Source: Cenococcum geophilum 1.58 (lineage: Eukaryota > Ascomycota > Dothideomycetes > Gloniales > Gloniaceae). From it: a stretch of 64,000 bases of DNA. The stretch spans positions 2,604,001 to 2,668,000 of the forward strand of contig KV748184.1 in assembly GCA_001692895.1 (NCBI GenBank), in the 5' to 3' direction. The notes under the pieces were generated by a model. It was given only the letters and a program-made list of their open reading frames with translations. It was not told where the DNA came from and made no database searches. Below are positions 35,436-45,710 of the stretch, in pieces. The translations under genes were made by a program, and so were the position numbers. The first letter of the stretch is position 1; every line of letters begins with the position of its first letter.

Positions 35436-38400
35436 ATGCAAGCTCGACGGATCACCACATCTTCACCTACCCTGCCCTCATCGCCTCCGCCTGCTTTGTT
35501 GCAGGAAGGTGAAGCAGATAGCCCCGCAGAGGCGCGTAGTGTACCCTCTCCGGCACAGACTCTGTGGACAGCACTCCCTTCTCCAACCCAAACCCTGGGC
35601 CATTCAAGCCCGGAACTGCCTCCGCTCCCTTCTTTAGCAGCCCTTGGTGGTATTCCGCGGACTCCGTCAACAGTTGCGAGACACCAAGCAACTGATAGCA
35701 CATACTATACTGCGAGTTGGGGGTCTCCGTATCAACGCCCTCCGCCGGGGTTCAACGTAGGTTCTACACTGCGAGGGCATTCGGCTTTTGGGAGTGACGA
35801 CCTTGAAGAGGACTCTTCGAATTTCCAGTTTGGGCTTGACCATCTACTCCCGTCTCGGCTACTAGAAGACGACTCTCCAAATAGATTCGGCCTTGATCAC
35901 CTTCTTCCATCTCGACTGCCTGTCAATCAAGCTGTAACGCCTACGAAGTCGACATTCACGTCTAGAACAGGTGCACCAGAAGCGACTCCTCGGCCACCTG
36001 CTATCAACGCATCGGGTTCGCCACCGGAAGAGCTTCTGAACGGGCCAACTGGTGATTGGGTCCGGCAATTTTTGGCTGGAGAGTGGAGTGACGAATCCAC
36101 CAAAAGTGAGTCAGCGGCACAAAAATCTGAGCAGGGACAAGAGGATAGACCTGGCCATCAGACTGAAAACAAAAGGAAAGGGCATAAGTCAAGGAAGAAC
36201 AACTTGACCCTGAAGCAGCAAGATTTCTGGGCCTACTTTAGCAAAGACCAAAAAGAAACGCTTGGCAAGATGATGGCCTCGAGGCACGCGGCTGCTCCGC
36301 AGATGCGGAAGACGTCAACAAGTCAAGGACCACAGTCCTTGCCAAGTCCAATATCTGCAGACAAGCCTTTGCCTCCTCCGCCCATGGAAGATGGACCCCC
36401 CGTCTCCCCAAACCCTGCCAGGGAACCTTCTCCCAAGCCACTAACACCGGGGCCTGTGCAATCCCCTCAGGCACCTCGTCCACCGAAGCGAGTTACGTGG
36501 AAAAGGAAGACTTGTTGCATCTCCTTCCCAGCCGAAATTCCAAGGGGTACACCTGGCTATCCGCCGCCGCCACTCAGCTCAGAAGAAGTTGCTGCTCGAA
36601 TGCATCGATTTGAGCAGGCCGGCTATGATACTCGAGGGTTTGGTCATTGGAGGGATGGGAATGATGCTGCTGCCTCCGAGTATCTTGGACAAAATCGGAG
36701 TATCTTTCCAGATTATAGTGACTATCAGGAGGAGCGGAACAGTGGACCATTCCGAGTGCGAATCCCAAATAAGTCTGAATGGGAGGCCTACGTCAATTAC
36801 CTCATGGAGCAGAAGCTGCGTGCCCTTGGCGTGAGCATAGGTGGCGAAGAAGAAGAGATTCCAATGTCTCGTGAAGCATCCTCTCAGTATCCGGCTCTGC
36901 CTTTCTCGCCACCTCTGCCAACTTCGTCGGCTGGTAGTCAACGTCTGGGCCAGCATGGCGGTGTTCTATCCGGGACGTTTCCGCATGGACCGTCTCCAGG
37001 CCACACTTCGACGCGATCGATTGCTTCTCCGATTTCGCCGTTCGGTAATCCTCGCGCTAACATGCATATGCATAGGCATTCTACGTTCACATCACCGGCC
37101 AACTTCCCGCAGCAGCAGCCTACACCACCCAGTCTTGCCGGTTGGTCACCACAGCAGTACCTTGGTCCGCAAGGTGCGCGCGGTGGATCGCCAGCATTGC
37201 CGCTCAATAGGACAGATCTTGGAGATGGCATATCACCTATACCGCCGTTTGGCTTCAGGCAGAATCAGTTACCCCTCCCACAAAAGGAAGATTATTTGCT
37301 TCAGATGCAACAACAGCAACTCCAGTCTCAAATACTACACCAGCAGCAGCAATTGCTCAATCTCCGGCCTGCATCTACCCTTGCAGAGGTCCCTGAAGAT
37401 GAGGCTGAGGAAGACGAAGTGGCTGAGATAAAACAAGCTAATCAAGCTGGGCCACAAATCGCTGTTCCAACTCCTCGTGGCCATCGCCATAATATCAGTG
37501 AAAACCTCGAACGGGAAATCCGTGATGCGGAATATCACCTCGAACATGCCATTGACAAGCAGCTTGAGGAAGGGGGCGAATTCAGCACCGAGTCTCGATT
37601 TGGTGGTCAGGATTCGATGGCAGAGAATATCAAATCACCGAATCCCCATGCTAACAGCTCTGCCTGGGAGGAACCACGGCCAATTGAGCAAGTGATACAA
37701 CAACCACAACGCCATACTAGAACCCATTCTTTAACAAAGCCTCAACGGCCCGTTTCCTTGGGATATAACTCTCAGGCTACGGAAAGCCAACGTGGCGACT
37801 TGAGCGATGATGCGAAGACAAACATATCGGAAGTTACAAATCCAAGTCTGGAAGAAGGCAAAACACGTGACGCAACGAAACGGCATTCTAAGAGCACTTC
37901 TCAAGCGAGTAATAGTCGAGTGGATTCAAACTTGTCTTTCAGTCAGCCGGGACCTATTCACAACAAGCATACCTCGAAATCCTCAACGTTAAAGCTTAAT
38001 GTTGAAGCCAAGGAATTCAGATTTAATCCAGCTGCCTCCTTCAGCCCTGGTAACTTCGCACCCTCTGGGTTTGGCTTCCAGCCTACTGTCAGCAAACCTA
38101 TTAGCCAAGGAAACGCATTAGTACCTCGAAGCAACAAGCCTAGCCTGGATGGCTTGGGCACTGGCTTTAACGTTGCCGCCCCGGCTTTTAAACCTGTTGG
38201 GATGAGTGGATCCTCCCTTCCAAGGAGCGATTTCGACTTCTTATCGAAAGGACCGACCTTCAAGCCAGATGCTCCAGCATTTAGTCCATCGATTGCGAGC
38301 CCTGGATTTACCCCAAGCGCGTCCGCCCCCGTTCGTGGCAATAGCTCTTCTCGAATTTTCGGAAATTTCAACTTGAATGCTAATGATATCGTTAAGCCTG

Positions 38401-41400
38401 CAAGAAGATCTAAGGCTGTACCAATTATCAGACCAGACAACACACAGCAGCCTGTCAAGGAAGCTGAAGACAAGGAAGATGAATCTGGGCGTATTACACA
38501 GGCTGATGGACGGGAGAAACGAGCTCGGCATGGTCATGATGGTGGCGACCAGGTGCCTCAATTCGCTATGCCTACGCATCCTCTTAGCGAGACTACCCAG
38601 TTCCAAACGGCTAAACAAGACCCGCAAACAGAGAGAGCATCGGCGCCTGAGGATAAGGAGAATCAATCTCCAAATGCAGAGCAAGGCCAATCCAAACCAG
38701 AGGATTCAATGCCACTGCCTACAACCAGTATGACTCGAGAAGACTCGTCGTTTGGCGCCAATGTCCATACACCCAAGACAGACGAGATGTCAGCTGGTAC
38801 CTTGACCGATTCTAAGACTCCCACCGAAGAACATCCTTTTCGCGATACGGCAAATTCTACTCCATTTGTTGAGGAGCCCACGAAGCCGTTCACAAAGAAA
38901 CATACAAGCAAAGGCTCCTTATCCGCTACTGCCAAACCCTTTGAGTATAGGCCGCAATACGGGTCTGGCTTCGATTTTGGTCTTCATGTTACTAAGCCTT
39001 CCGTGACTCCAAGTGACGATTTTGGAAATACTCACATCAGTCCTCCTCGTCATGTCAGCCGAAGCCCCACAACTACCTTCCGTCCAAGTGATGATGGATC
39101 TTACCAAACTGCGCCTGAACCTCGCAAGCATGTGCCGTATCCAGAAAGTGAAAGCATCGACTATGATTCCTACGTGCATCCTACATTTAATGAGATTGAT
39201 GCTGTGATGAAGCACCTGAATGAAGAAGGTTCTGATTTTGGAGTTGAAAGAGTCGAACCTTCTTGGGATCAGTCCACTGCTGGGAGGTCACTTCATGATT
39301 TCGAGCACAGGGACCTACGGCCAACCTCCCATTTCCGAAGCGATGCTCCAAGCCCCAGCCCACGTCGACTTTATGCTCCAGCTTCCGGAACTCTAGGTGC
39401 CTCCTCGACTTCAATTACACATGATCCGTTTAGCGATGAACGTGCTGGTTTGGCTTATGAATCTCCCGTTCACCGTCTTAACAATGCGGATGATATCCCT
39501 ATAAGTGATTGGGACGAGGGCATCTCTTCCGAGGGAGAAGACAAGATCCAAATGCGCAGTCGTTTCTTCGATAGCCATGTCGATGGCCTCATTAGTCGAC
39601 TGCTGCAGAGCCGTCTCGACCCACTTGAAAAGAACCTGCAGGTAATTCAAGACTCCATTGCAACGATATCCCAAAGGCCCGGACGAGGTCGTCGAAGCAT
39701 GTCCAACGATCGCTTGGACAGCGACGCAGATGACGAGGATGATGAAGCTGGTCCGGACTTTCATTACCGGAATCGATCACCGAGGAAAGACCGCAAGCTT
39801 GAAAAAATTCGAGCCATCGTTATGGATGCGCTTGCAGCCCACCAGCCCAAAGATATATCGGCTCTGGCTCTAGCTCCTGCGCCTCCGCCAGTGCAGCCAC
39901 ACGTAGACATGTCTGAATTCTATCAGGCTCTCGGTGACTTGAAAGCCTCAATCGCCCGCACTGCATCTTCCAGTGTTCAACCAGAAGATTTCAGAGAAAT
40001 GATCGAAGAAGCTCTCAATCGTCAGAATACAGCTATAGTTCAACGTATGGAAAGCCAGGTCGCAGAAGAGAGAGAACTTCGTATCGCCGATCTGGAATTG
40101 ATGTTCAAGGAGGCGACTTTGCGCATCGATGCAGAGGTTGAAGCACGGAAAGTGATGGAAGCTCGTGAAGCTGATACACAACGTTTGCTGAAGGTCACAG
40201 AGGAAGAACTCTCTCTACTTCGCGAGGCTGCTCGTGATGATGCCCACAAGTTGCGTGCATTGGATGAGGCCTGCAAAGATGCGCGGTCAAAGGTTGCCTC
40301 TTGTGGGGGTGCCGAGAAGGATCTCCGTGCTAAACTTGCCGCTTCGAAAGCAGAGACTGAAGAACTGAAGGCCCAGGCTGTTGCTTACGAAAATGCCCAG
40401 GAGGATCTGAGGAAGAAATTGTCTGCCATTACTGCAGAGAACGAAGCTCTCCAATTTACTTTGGAAGAGTATCGCCTTTCCAGCGCTAAATGGCGAGATG
40501 AAATTCAGCAAGCCAATGAAGAGAAAGAGAGCCTGAAGAAAGCTATTGACACTGCGAAATTCCAAGCTGAAGAGGCTACCCGGATCCGAGAAGCTATGCG
40601 CGGAAAACTGGAGAAGCTACAACAAGATATGGTCGTTGCATCTGAACAAGTTGCTGCTGAAAGAGCTCAGTGGCAGAAGAGCGATGAAGAGCACATGAAG
40701 AAGTACGAAGTTTTGAGCGCTAGGATCGAGGCTGAAGGTCGCACAAGAGAAAGGCTTGAAAGAGAACTTGAAAGACTTGGGAGTCAAGAAATAGAAGGCA
40801 TGAGGTTGAAGGTTACTCTGGAACAAACCCAGAAAGCCAACTCTAGACTCGAAGAAACCATTAATAATCTAAAGCGGGAGTGTGCGGATCACCAAAAGGC
40901 GGCTGAGAAGTACCAGCGGGAGTTTCAGGAGGCTAGGGAAGCAGGACGAGTGGAAGTGCAGCGTACACGCGCGCTCATGGAAGCAGACGTCGAACTTGCT
41001 AACGACCATGTCAACATTGTACGTGCTGAACTCGAGAGCGAGATCGCGAGAATTCGGGCTGAGATGGACAACGTCCGCATGGACGCTGACACTGCCAAGG
41101 CTCGACATGAACTTCTTTTAGATGAGGCAGCGGATGCAAGGAGACAAGCGTTAGAAGATGCTCTTCAGTCAAGGAAAGCAGCGTTGCAAGAACAACGAGA
41201 CACGTACGAACGCCGCATAGAAATGCTCCTGAAAGAGCACAGTAGGGCCCTAGAAATTGCCCTTGAAGACAAGCAGCGTTCTGAATCCCACCTCAACGAG
41301 CGTCTTGGTCTTGCAGGTGCCAAGCTAGATCATCTACAAGACAAAGTCGAGCATCTTGAAGAGAAATTGTCTGTTGCTAAGTCTGCTGCCCATGCCGCTG

Positions 41401-42311
41401 CCCAAGCTGCTCAATCTGCCAAGGCTCCCACATCACACTACTCAAACTCACCACGAATTCCAGAGAAGGTCTCACCGCAAGCTCTCCGCGAATCAATCGT
41501 CGCTCTGCAAGAGCAACTTCAGGAACGCGAATCTCGCATTGAATCGCTCGAGCACAGCCTCTCTGAAGTCGACACCGACGCTCCAGCGAAGCTCAGAGAG
41601 CGAGACACTGAGATTGGGTGGCTGCGCGAGCTTCTAGGCGTCCGCATCGACGACCTTAACGACCTCATCAACGCCCTGTCTCAACCATCTTTCAATCGCG
41701 AAACCGTCCGCGACGCTGCTATCCGCATCCGAACAAACTTGCAAATGGAGCAGCAAGAGAAGGAACGGCTTATGACTGGTGGACAGACCTTTCCCACACT
41801 AGCCAGCTTGTCGAATTTTGCATCCCCGAAAGCTGCGCAGCTGGCAGCAGCGTTTGGTAGCTGGCGCAAGGGCCGAGACACAGCGACAAGCTCACTTTCT
41901 GGAGCGTCCACTAGCACATCCCGCACACAGACGCCCTCCCGCAGTGTGCCTGCGCCTGCGAGCCAAGGCTTCCTATCCGGTCTCATGACACCACCTACAT
42001 CGAACCTACGCCGCACCCCACTAGCGTCATCTGCTATCCGGCCACATAACTCGCGGTCAACTTCAAGCTCAAGTGCCTTCACGCAAAATTCTGTTGTTGG
42101 TTTCCCTAGTCTTGGGAAACAGGCTTTAGCGGGAGCAGAGCAACGGGAGCCCAGCACACCGCCGCTATTACGAAAGGCGAGCTATGATCAGGACGCGGAG
42201 GATGGACGGTATAGCGAGAATGGGTTCTACGATGATGAAGACAGCACCGTTGATGGGAACCCAGGGGAGGTGAGAGGATTTGATGGATTTGGCCCAGGAC
42301 TGCATAGATAA
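35436..42311 (+). CDS. giant coiled-coil protein of unknown function, intronless
   Basis: A single open frame of 2291 residues, unusual among intron-rich neighbours. Residues 1-200 are Pro/Ser-rich and contain a tandem FGLDHLLPSRL duplication (about 130-162). Around 205-290 is a compact conserved-looking segment (GDWVRQFLAGEWSDE, LTLKQQDFWAYFSKDQKETL), and around 400-460 another (YDTRGFGHWRDGND, WEAYVNYLMEQKLRALGV). Residues 500-1350 are mostly low-complexity, with a Phe/Gly/Pro-rich patch near 860-970 (FGFQP, FDFLSKGPTFKP). About 1380-1420 (HVDGLISRLLQSRLDPLEKN) starts an ordered region. A long coiled coil covers about 1520-2055. The C-terminus is Ser/Thr-rich (SQGFLSGLMTPPTSNLRR). The architecture fits a scaffold or cell-cortex protein, but I do not recognise the family. 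Confidence 0.85.
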   Translation: MQARRITTSSPTLPSSPPPALLQEGEADSPAEARSVPSPAQTLWTALPSPTQTLGHSSPELPPLPSLAALGGIPRTPSTVARHQATDSTYYTASWGSPYQRPPPGFNVGSTLRGHSAFGSDDLEEDSSNFQFGLDHLLPSRLLEDDSPNRFGLDHLLPSRLPVNQAVTPTKSTFTSRTGAPEATPRPPAINASGSPPEELLNGPTGDWVRQFLAGEWSDESTKSESAAQKSEQGQEDRPGHQTENKRKGHKSRKNNLTLKQQDFWAYFSKDQKETLGKMMASRHAAAPQMRKTSTSQGPQSLPSPISADKPLPPPPMEDGPPVSPNPAREPSPKPLTPGPVQSPQAPRPPKRVTWKRKTCCISFPAEIPRGTPGYPPPPLSSEEVAARMHRFEQAGYDTRGFGHWRDGNDAAASEYLGQNRSIFPDYSDYQEERNSGPFRVRIPNKSEWEAYVNYLMEQKLRALGVSIGGEEEEIPMSREASSQYPALPFSPPLPTSSAGSQRLGQHGGVLSGTFPHGPSPGHTSTRSIASPISPFGNPRANMHMHRHSTFTSPANFPQQQPTPPSLAGWSPQQYLGPQGARGGSPALPLNRTDLGDGISPIPPFGFRQNQLPLPQKEDYLLQMQQQQLQSQILHQQQQLLNLRPASTLAEVPEDEAEEDEVAEIKQANQAGPQIAVPTPRGHRHNISENLEREIRDAEYHLEHAIDKQLEEGGEFSTESRFGGQDSMAENIKSPNPHANSSAWEEPRPIEQVIQQPQRHTRTHSLTKPQRPVSLGYNSQATESQRGDLSDDAKTNISEVTNPSLEEGKTRDATKRHSKSTSQASNSRVDSNLSFSQPGPIHNKHTSKSSTLKLNVEAKEFRFNPAASFSPGNFAPSGFGFQPTVSKPISQGNALVPRSNKPSLDGLGTGFNVAAPAFKPVGMSGSSLPRSDFDFLSKGPTFKPDAPAFSPSIASPGFTPSASAPVRGNSSSRIFGNFNLNANDIVKPARRSKAVPIIRPDNTQQPVKEAEDKEDESGRITQADGREKRARHGHDGGDQVPQFAMPTHPLSETTQFQTAKQDPQTERASAPEDKENQSPNAEQGQSKPEDSMPLPTTSMTREDSSFGANVHTPKTDEMSAGTLTDSKTPTEEHPFRDTANSTPFVEEPTKPFTKKHTSKGSLSATAKPFEYRPQYGSGFDFGLHVTKPSVTPSDDFGNTHISPPRHVSRSPTTTFRPSDDGSYQTAPEPRKHVPYPESESIDYDSYVHPTFNEIDAVMKHLNEEGSDFGVERVEPSWDQSTAGRSLHDFEHRDLRPTSHFRSDAPSPSPRRLYAPASGTLGASSTSITHDPFSDERAGLAYESPVHRLNNADDIPISDWDEGISSEGEDKIQMRSRFFDSHVDGLISRLLQSRLDPLEKNLQVIQDSIATISQRPGRGRRSMSNDRLDSDADDEDDEAGPDFHYRNRSPRKDRKLEKIRAIVMDALAAHQPKDISALALAPAPPPVQPHVDMSEFYQALGDLKASIARTASSSVQPEDFREMIEEALNRQNTAIVQRMESQVAEERELRIADLELMFKEATLRIDAEVEARKVMEAREADTQRLLKVTEEELSLLREAARDDAHKLRALDEACKDARSKVASCGGAEKDLRAKLAASKAETEELKAQAVAYENAQEDLRKKLSAITAENEALQFTLEEYRLSSAKWRDEIQQANEEKESLKKAIDTAKFQAEEATRIREAMRGKLEKLQQDMVVASEQVAAERAQWQKSDEEHMKKYEVLSARIEAEGRTRERLERELERLGSQEIEGMRLKVTLEQTQKANSRLEETINNLKRECADHQKAAEKYQREFQEAREAGRVEVQRTRALMEADVELANDHVNIVRAELESEIARIRAEMDNVRMDADTAKARHELLLDEAADARRQALEDALQSRKAALQEQRDTYERRIEMLLKEHSRALEIALEDKQRSESHLNERLGLAGAKLDHLQDKVEHLEEKLSVAKSAAHAAAQAAQSAKAPTSHYSNSPRIPEKVSPQALRESIVALQEQLQERESRIESLEHSLSEVDTDAPAKLRERDTEIGWLRELLGVRIDDLNDLINALSQPSFNRETVRDAAIRIRTNLQMEQQEKERLMTGGQTFPTLASLSNFASPKAAQLAAAFGSWRKGRDTATSSLSGASTSTSRTQTPSRSVPAPASQGFLSGLMTPPTSNLRRTPLASSAIRPHNSRSTSSSSAFTQNSVVGFPSLGKQALAGAEQREPSTPPLLRKASYDQDAEDGRYSENGFYDDEDSTVDGNPGEVRGFDGFGPGLHR

Positions 42312-43468
42312 TTATAAGCGAATCTCTTGGGCAGAAGATTCGTAGGAATTAGAACAATTGGGATGGAAGTGGAGGGCACGTCAGGACTATTACAACAGAC
42401 TCTTATTTCCTTTGTACAAAATTTCCTTTTCTCATGTTCTTTGCTGAGCGCTTTCCTATGTTACCGCTTAGCGTCCTCTCTCTTTGTTACGTGTGTCATT
42501 TTGGATCATTTCAGAGCAGGTGTACTTCGAGCGGCTGGAAATACCCCCCTTTTCCCGAGATTGTCAGAATTGTTAATTTGTTTATTAGAAATACCCCCAT
42601 CTTCTGCCCTAGGTTATAAGTGGCTCAGACTGAAAATTTACCTCCTACTATACATTTTATAATTGTCTCATGTTTTCCCCTTAACCACAACTACCTTCCG
42701 TCCAAGTGATGATGGATCTTACCAAACTGCGCCTGAACCTCGCAAGCATGTTTTCCCCTTAACCTGGGTCTTGGCTTGTGCATAGCGCGTGGTGCAAGTT
42801 TTGGAAATTTGACATAATGGTGGTGCGTGTGATGATGGGTTTGCCCTGCTGTTGCTACAATAGAGCACCTTTTTTCCACTCATTTTTTAATAAATGAAGT
42901 TGTAAGAATTATTGATATAGGAGTTCACAGACTGTCTCCACTCGCAGATAGGTATGATTTGGTCTGTTTGCGGAATCCAGTTGTATGTGGTAAGATGACA
43001 AGTGAAATCGTAGAAAATAAATTAGTTTAGAAGACACAGCTGAGCTTCTGTTGTGGGATTTATGTGAGACAGAGGGGTGGACTATATTCCTGTTTTAATT
43101 CTATATCCAGCTCTCCCAACAAAACACAACAACAGCAGACTGGATATTACCGTGCGCATAGACAAGAGAGCAGCAACCCGCACTAGAGTTTTATCCACAA
43201 CCCTAGGCTAGACCGCTGAGTCACTAATACCCCGACACTGCTCAATAAGGGCCCTAGCGAAAAGCGCATACGCTGAAGGGCAAATACCGTCTCAGTCGCG
43301 AATTTCCCACAGCAATACAGGATTTGGAGGTTGATACATGATATATGTCCCAAAACCGGAGACCGACTAAAACCTTCCTTGGAATACATGGAAAACCGCC
43401 AGGCCAGACTGAGCAAGCACAAATGGACACAACACAGTGGCAAAGCCTGGGCCTGGAAGAACAAGTAA
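42312..43468. other. intergenic between convergent genes, carrying a copied gene fragment
   Basis: Ordinary T-rich 3' flank sequence, except for 42669-42764, where a 67-bp copy of the upstream gene sits between 18-bp direct repeats (separate entry). Nothing else recognised. Confidence 0.5.
42669..42764 (+). repeat. 67-bp copy of the giant gene's coding sequence inserted between 18-bp direct repeats
   Basis: Bases 42685-42751 are identical to 39067-39133 inside the giant coiled-coil gene, in the same orientation. The copy is flanked by CATGTTTTCCCCTTAACC at 42669-42686 and again at 42747-42764. The right repeat shares CATGT with the end of the copied segment and the left repeat shares CC with its start. 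The arrangement looks like template switching during break repair rather than transposition. Confidence 0.85.
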
Positions 43469-44605
43469 CTAGGGGCTAGCTGCGGCTTCAGCTTTGGCTT
43501 TGTACCCGTAGGAGCTTTCAAAATCGCGGTAATATCGCGTCTTGTCCGCAGCAGCCATGTCTTCGTATTTCTAGATTCGGGGAGCATAAGCCGTCGGTGT
43601 TGGAGCTTTGAAGGGAGTAAGTGCGGCTTACCTTCTTCTCGCCTGCGCTAAGTGTTTTGTACTCCGAGGCCATGAGCTTTGTAGCTTCAATCAAGGGGAT
43701 GTCCTTGAAGTCGCCGGATTCACGACGCTCCATCATGAAAAATAATATTCCATTTTTGGGAGACTTAGCCTGTCGATCATCTTCAATCCGTACAACTTTG
43801 CTACCAGTCATTTTGTGCTTGCGTTTAAGGGCTAGGCGCGCGAAATTGGCATCACGAATCTGTTGAGGCGTATGCTTTAAGACCCATGCCTTGTACTCAG
43901 TCTCGTTGGCAGCTTGATTCTGATTTGCAAGGTGATTGTAGTGCTGCGACTCGGTCAGCAAGACTCGTGCGATGCCAGGACTAGTGTTTCACTGCCTCGT
44001 ATACTAACCTCCCTCTCAGCCGGGGTGAAGTCCTTGTAAAACTGGGCCAACTGTTTCACACCTTCAAGATGCTTCTGGCCGTTGCTCACCGCCTTCTTAA
44101 CATTCTCCGCTATGTAAACAGTCCATGCAGTGTATGGGCGCTTCTTAGGTTCTGCGAGGGCCTTCCTTTTGAGCTCGTTGAGCTCATCCCTAGCCTTTTT
44201 GGCAGCAGCTTTCTCCAGAGCTTTCTCTGAGAGGGGCTTCTTGACCACCTTTGCCTTTGCCTTTACCTTTGCCTTTGCCTTCTTTTTTGGTGCAGCCCTT
44301 CTTTTCGCAGCAGTCGTCTTTTCCTTCGGCGCGGCCTTCTTCGGCGCGACCTTTTTTGTGGCTCTTGTCTTCTTCACGGTCGTCTTTGCTCGAGTAGTCG
44401 TCGTCGCAGGTTTCGTTTTCGCCGTGACATAGGATCGGCGGTGTATGGCGGAAGAGAGCTTATACGCATGAGAAACGGCACAAATTGAGGTGGCTTTGTG
44501 AGTGATGGCGGCTCGGTGGATTAATCGGGTGAGCTGCGACAGGTCGTGTGTTGATGTTTTGGGTACATCGGCTGCCAGGCGGCAGAGAAGGCCGCGGGCC
44601 AACAT
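43469..44605 (-). CDS. two-HMG-box DNA-binding protein, probably mitochondrial nucleoid (ABF2/TFAM-like)
   Basis: Predicted to bend and package mitochondrial DNA. Exons: complement(43469..43570, 43632..43943, 44009..44605), 336 aa. The N-terminus MLARGLLCRLAADVPKTSTH and the stretch to YVTAKTKP are Arg/Ser-rich and look like a mitochondrial presequence. Residues ~70-140 are a Lys/Ala repeat linker (KKKAKAKVKAKAKVVKKP). HMG box 1 begins PKKRPYTAWTVYIAENVKKA and runs through FTPAEREHYNHLANQN. Box 2 begins SPKNGILFFMMERRESGDFK and ends KYEDMAAADKTRYYRDFESS. Chosen start is the ATG at 44605. All junctions are in phase (donors GTTAGT, GTAAGC). A nuclear HMGB-type role cannot be excluded by sequence alone. 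Confidence 0.87.
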
Positions 44606-44803
44606 GAGCGATATAAAATTCAAAAGTCGAGACTATAAAGGAATGCGACCACACTTCTTTGCTTAGCAGGCTGTTTAAGGAATGCGGAGCGCGGCAGTGG
44701 GGGACGGTTGCGCGTGAAACAAGCTGCAGTGTAGGGGAGGTTGGGCCTTCGTATTGGATAAATGAGTGTGGGATTAGCCGAGTGGCGTAGAGCTTGTCAT
44801 GCT

Positions 44804-45115
44804 ATCCCTTAACCGTCCATAAAGCTAGCGGTCCGTGCGGAACACCAGATCAGAACAACGCGTATAGGCTGTATAGATTTGGTCAATACAAACTATCAAC
44901 TATGCCCCCCAATTATACTCCCAATGATATAGACCTCGTTCAGCCGACCCAATATAACGTTCAGCCAAATCGTGCCTCGAAAAAGCCTCCCTCAGAGCCT
45001 TGGCCGTTGCCCGATTTCGAACCTCTCTACATCAGCTGTATATTCTTGAGCACGGTAATTTTAATGCATTGATTTGATTGGTAAATCCTTATCGATAACA
45101 TGTGGACGAATTTTG
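44804..45115 (+). mobile_element. piggyBac-family internal-deletion derivative (MITE-like)
   Basis: The left end TATCCCTTAACC (44804) is followed by GGTCCGTGCGGAACACCAGA and a frame starting MPPNYTPNDIDLVQPTQYNV (from 44901), parallel to the island element's left end at 12274-12510. The frame soon ends, and the sequence passes directly into a right-end segment (CCTTATCGATAACATGTGG, GGCGGGTTAAGG) parallel to 18,300-18,390. About 310 bp thus joins both termini without the middle of the transposase. The right terminus lacks the last bases of the GGGATA motif. Confidence 0.6.
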
Positions 45116-45710
45116 GCGGGTTAAGGCCAAGCTTTATCTCTCCTTAAAACTCTTATTAAACTACTCTTTCTATAATATATACTTTTAAGTAGATAAATAT
45201 ATAGGTAAGTTTAATCTATAATATCTACTACCTACCGTCGGATTTTAATAAAAATGGTACCGTTAGATTTGTCTTATTAAGCTCTATATTTTACGTTATA
45301 TAATTATTTTAGTAGAGCGCGTGGCTATAAAGTTAATTTAAGCATTTTATTCAACTTGGTTTCGGCGGGAAAACGGGAGATTTTGGTGCAGAGCTTTAAA
45401 AGGATTTTTGCATACGCCAAACAGCTTCGCATCCGTAGAAGAACCACCCACGCCACGGGTCGTCAAAAACTCTGCCCTGCCCGCTATTCCTTCTCCTAAA
45501 TATCCCACATTCGGCCTTTGGTGGGTAACTACATATTTCTATCTGGGGTACCCGAACATTTTTGAAGGGGCACCTACGGTCTAATCTAGAATCTAGACTG
45601 TAAAATTGAACAAGAACGCTCAAACATAGTTATCCAGTCCTTTTAAGATTACAACACTTTATGGCTGCGCAAAATCAGCGTTTGGCATACGAGGGTGCCA
45701 TTTGGTGAAC
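45116..45710. other. intergenic, TA-rich to ordinary
   Basis: About 45,120-45,330 is TA-rich like the large island and may be eroded transposon sequence. The rest is probably 3' flank of the aminotransferase gene. No gene recognised. Confidence 0.4.
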
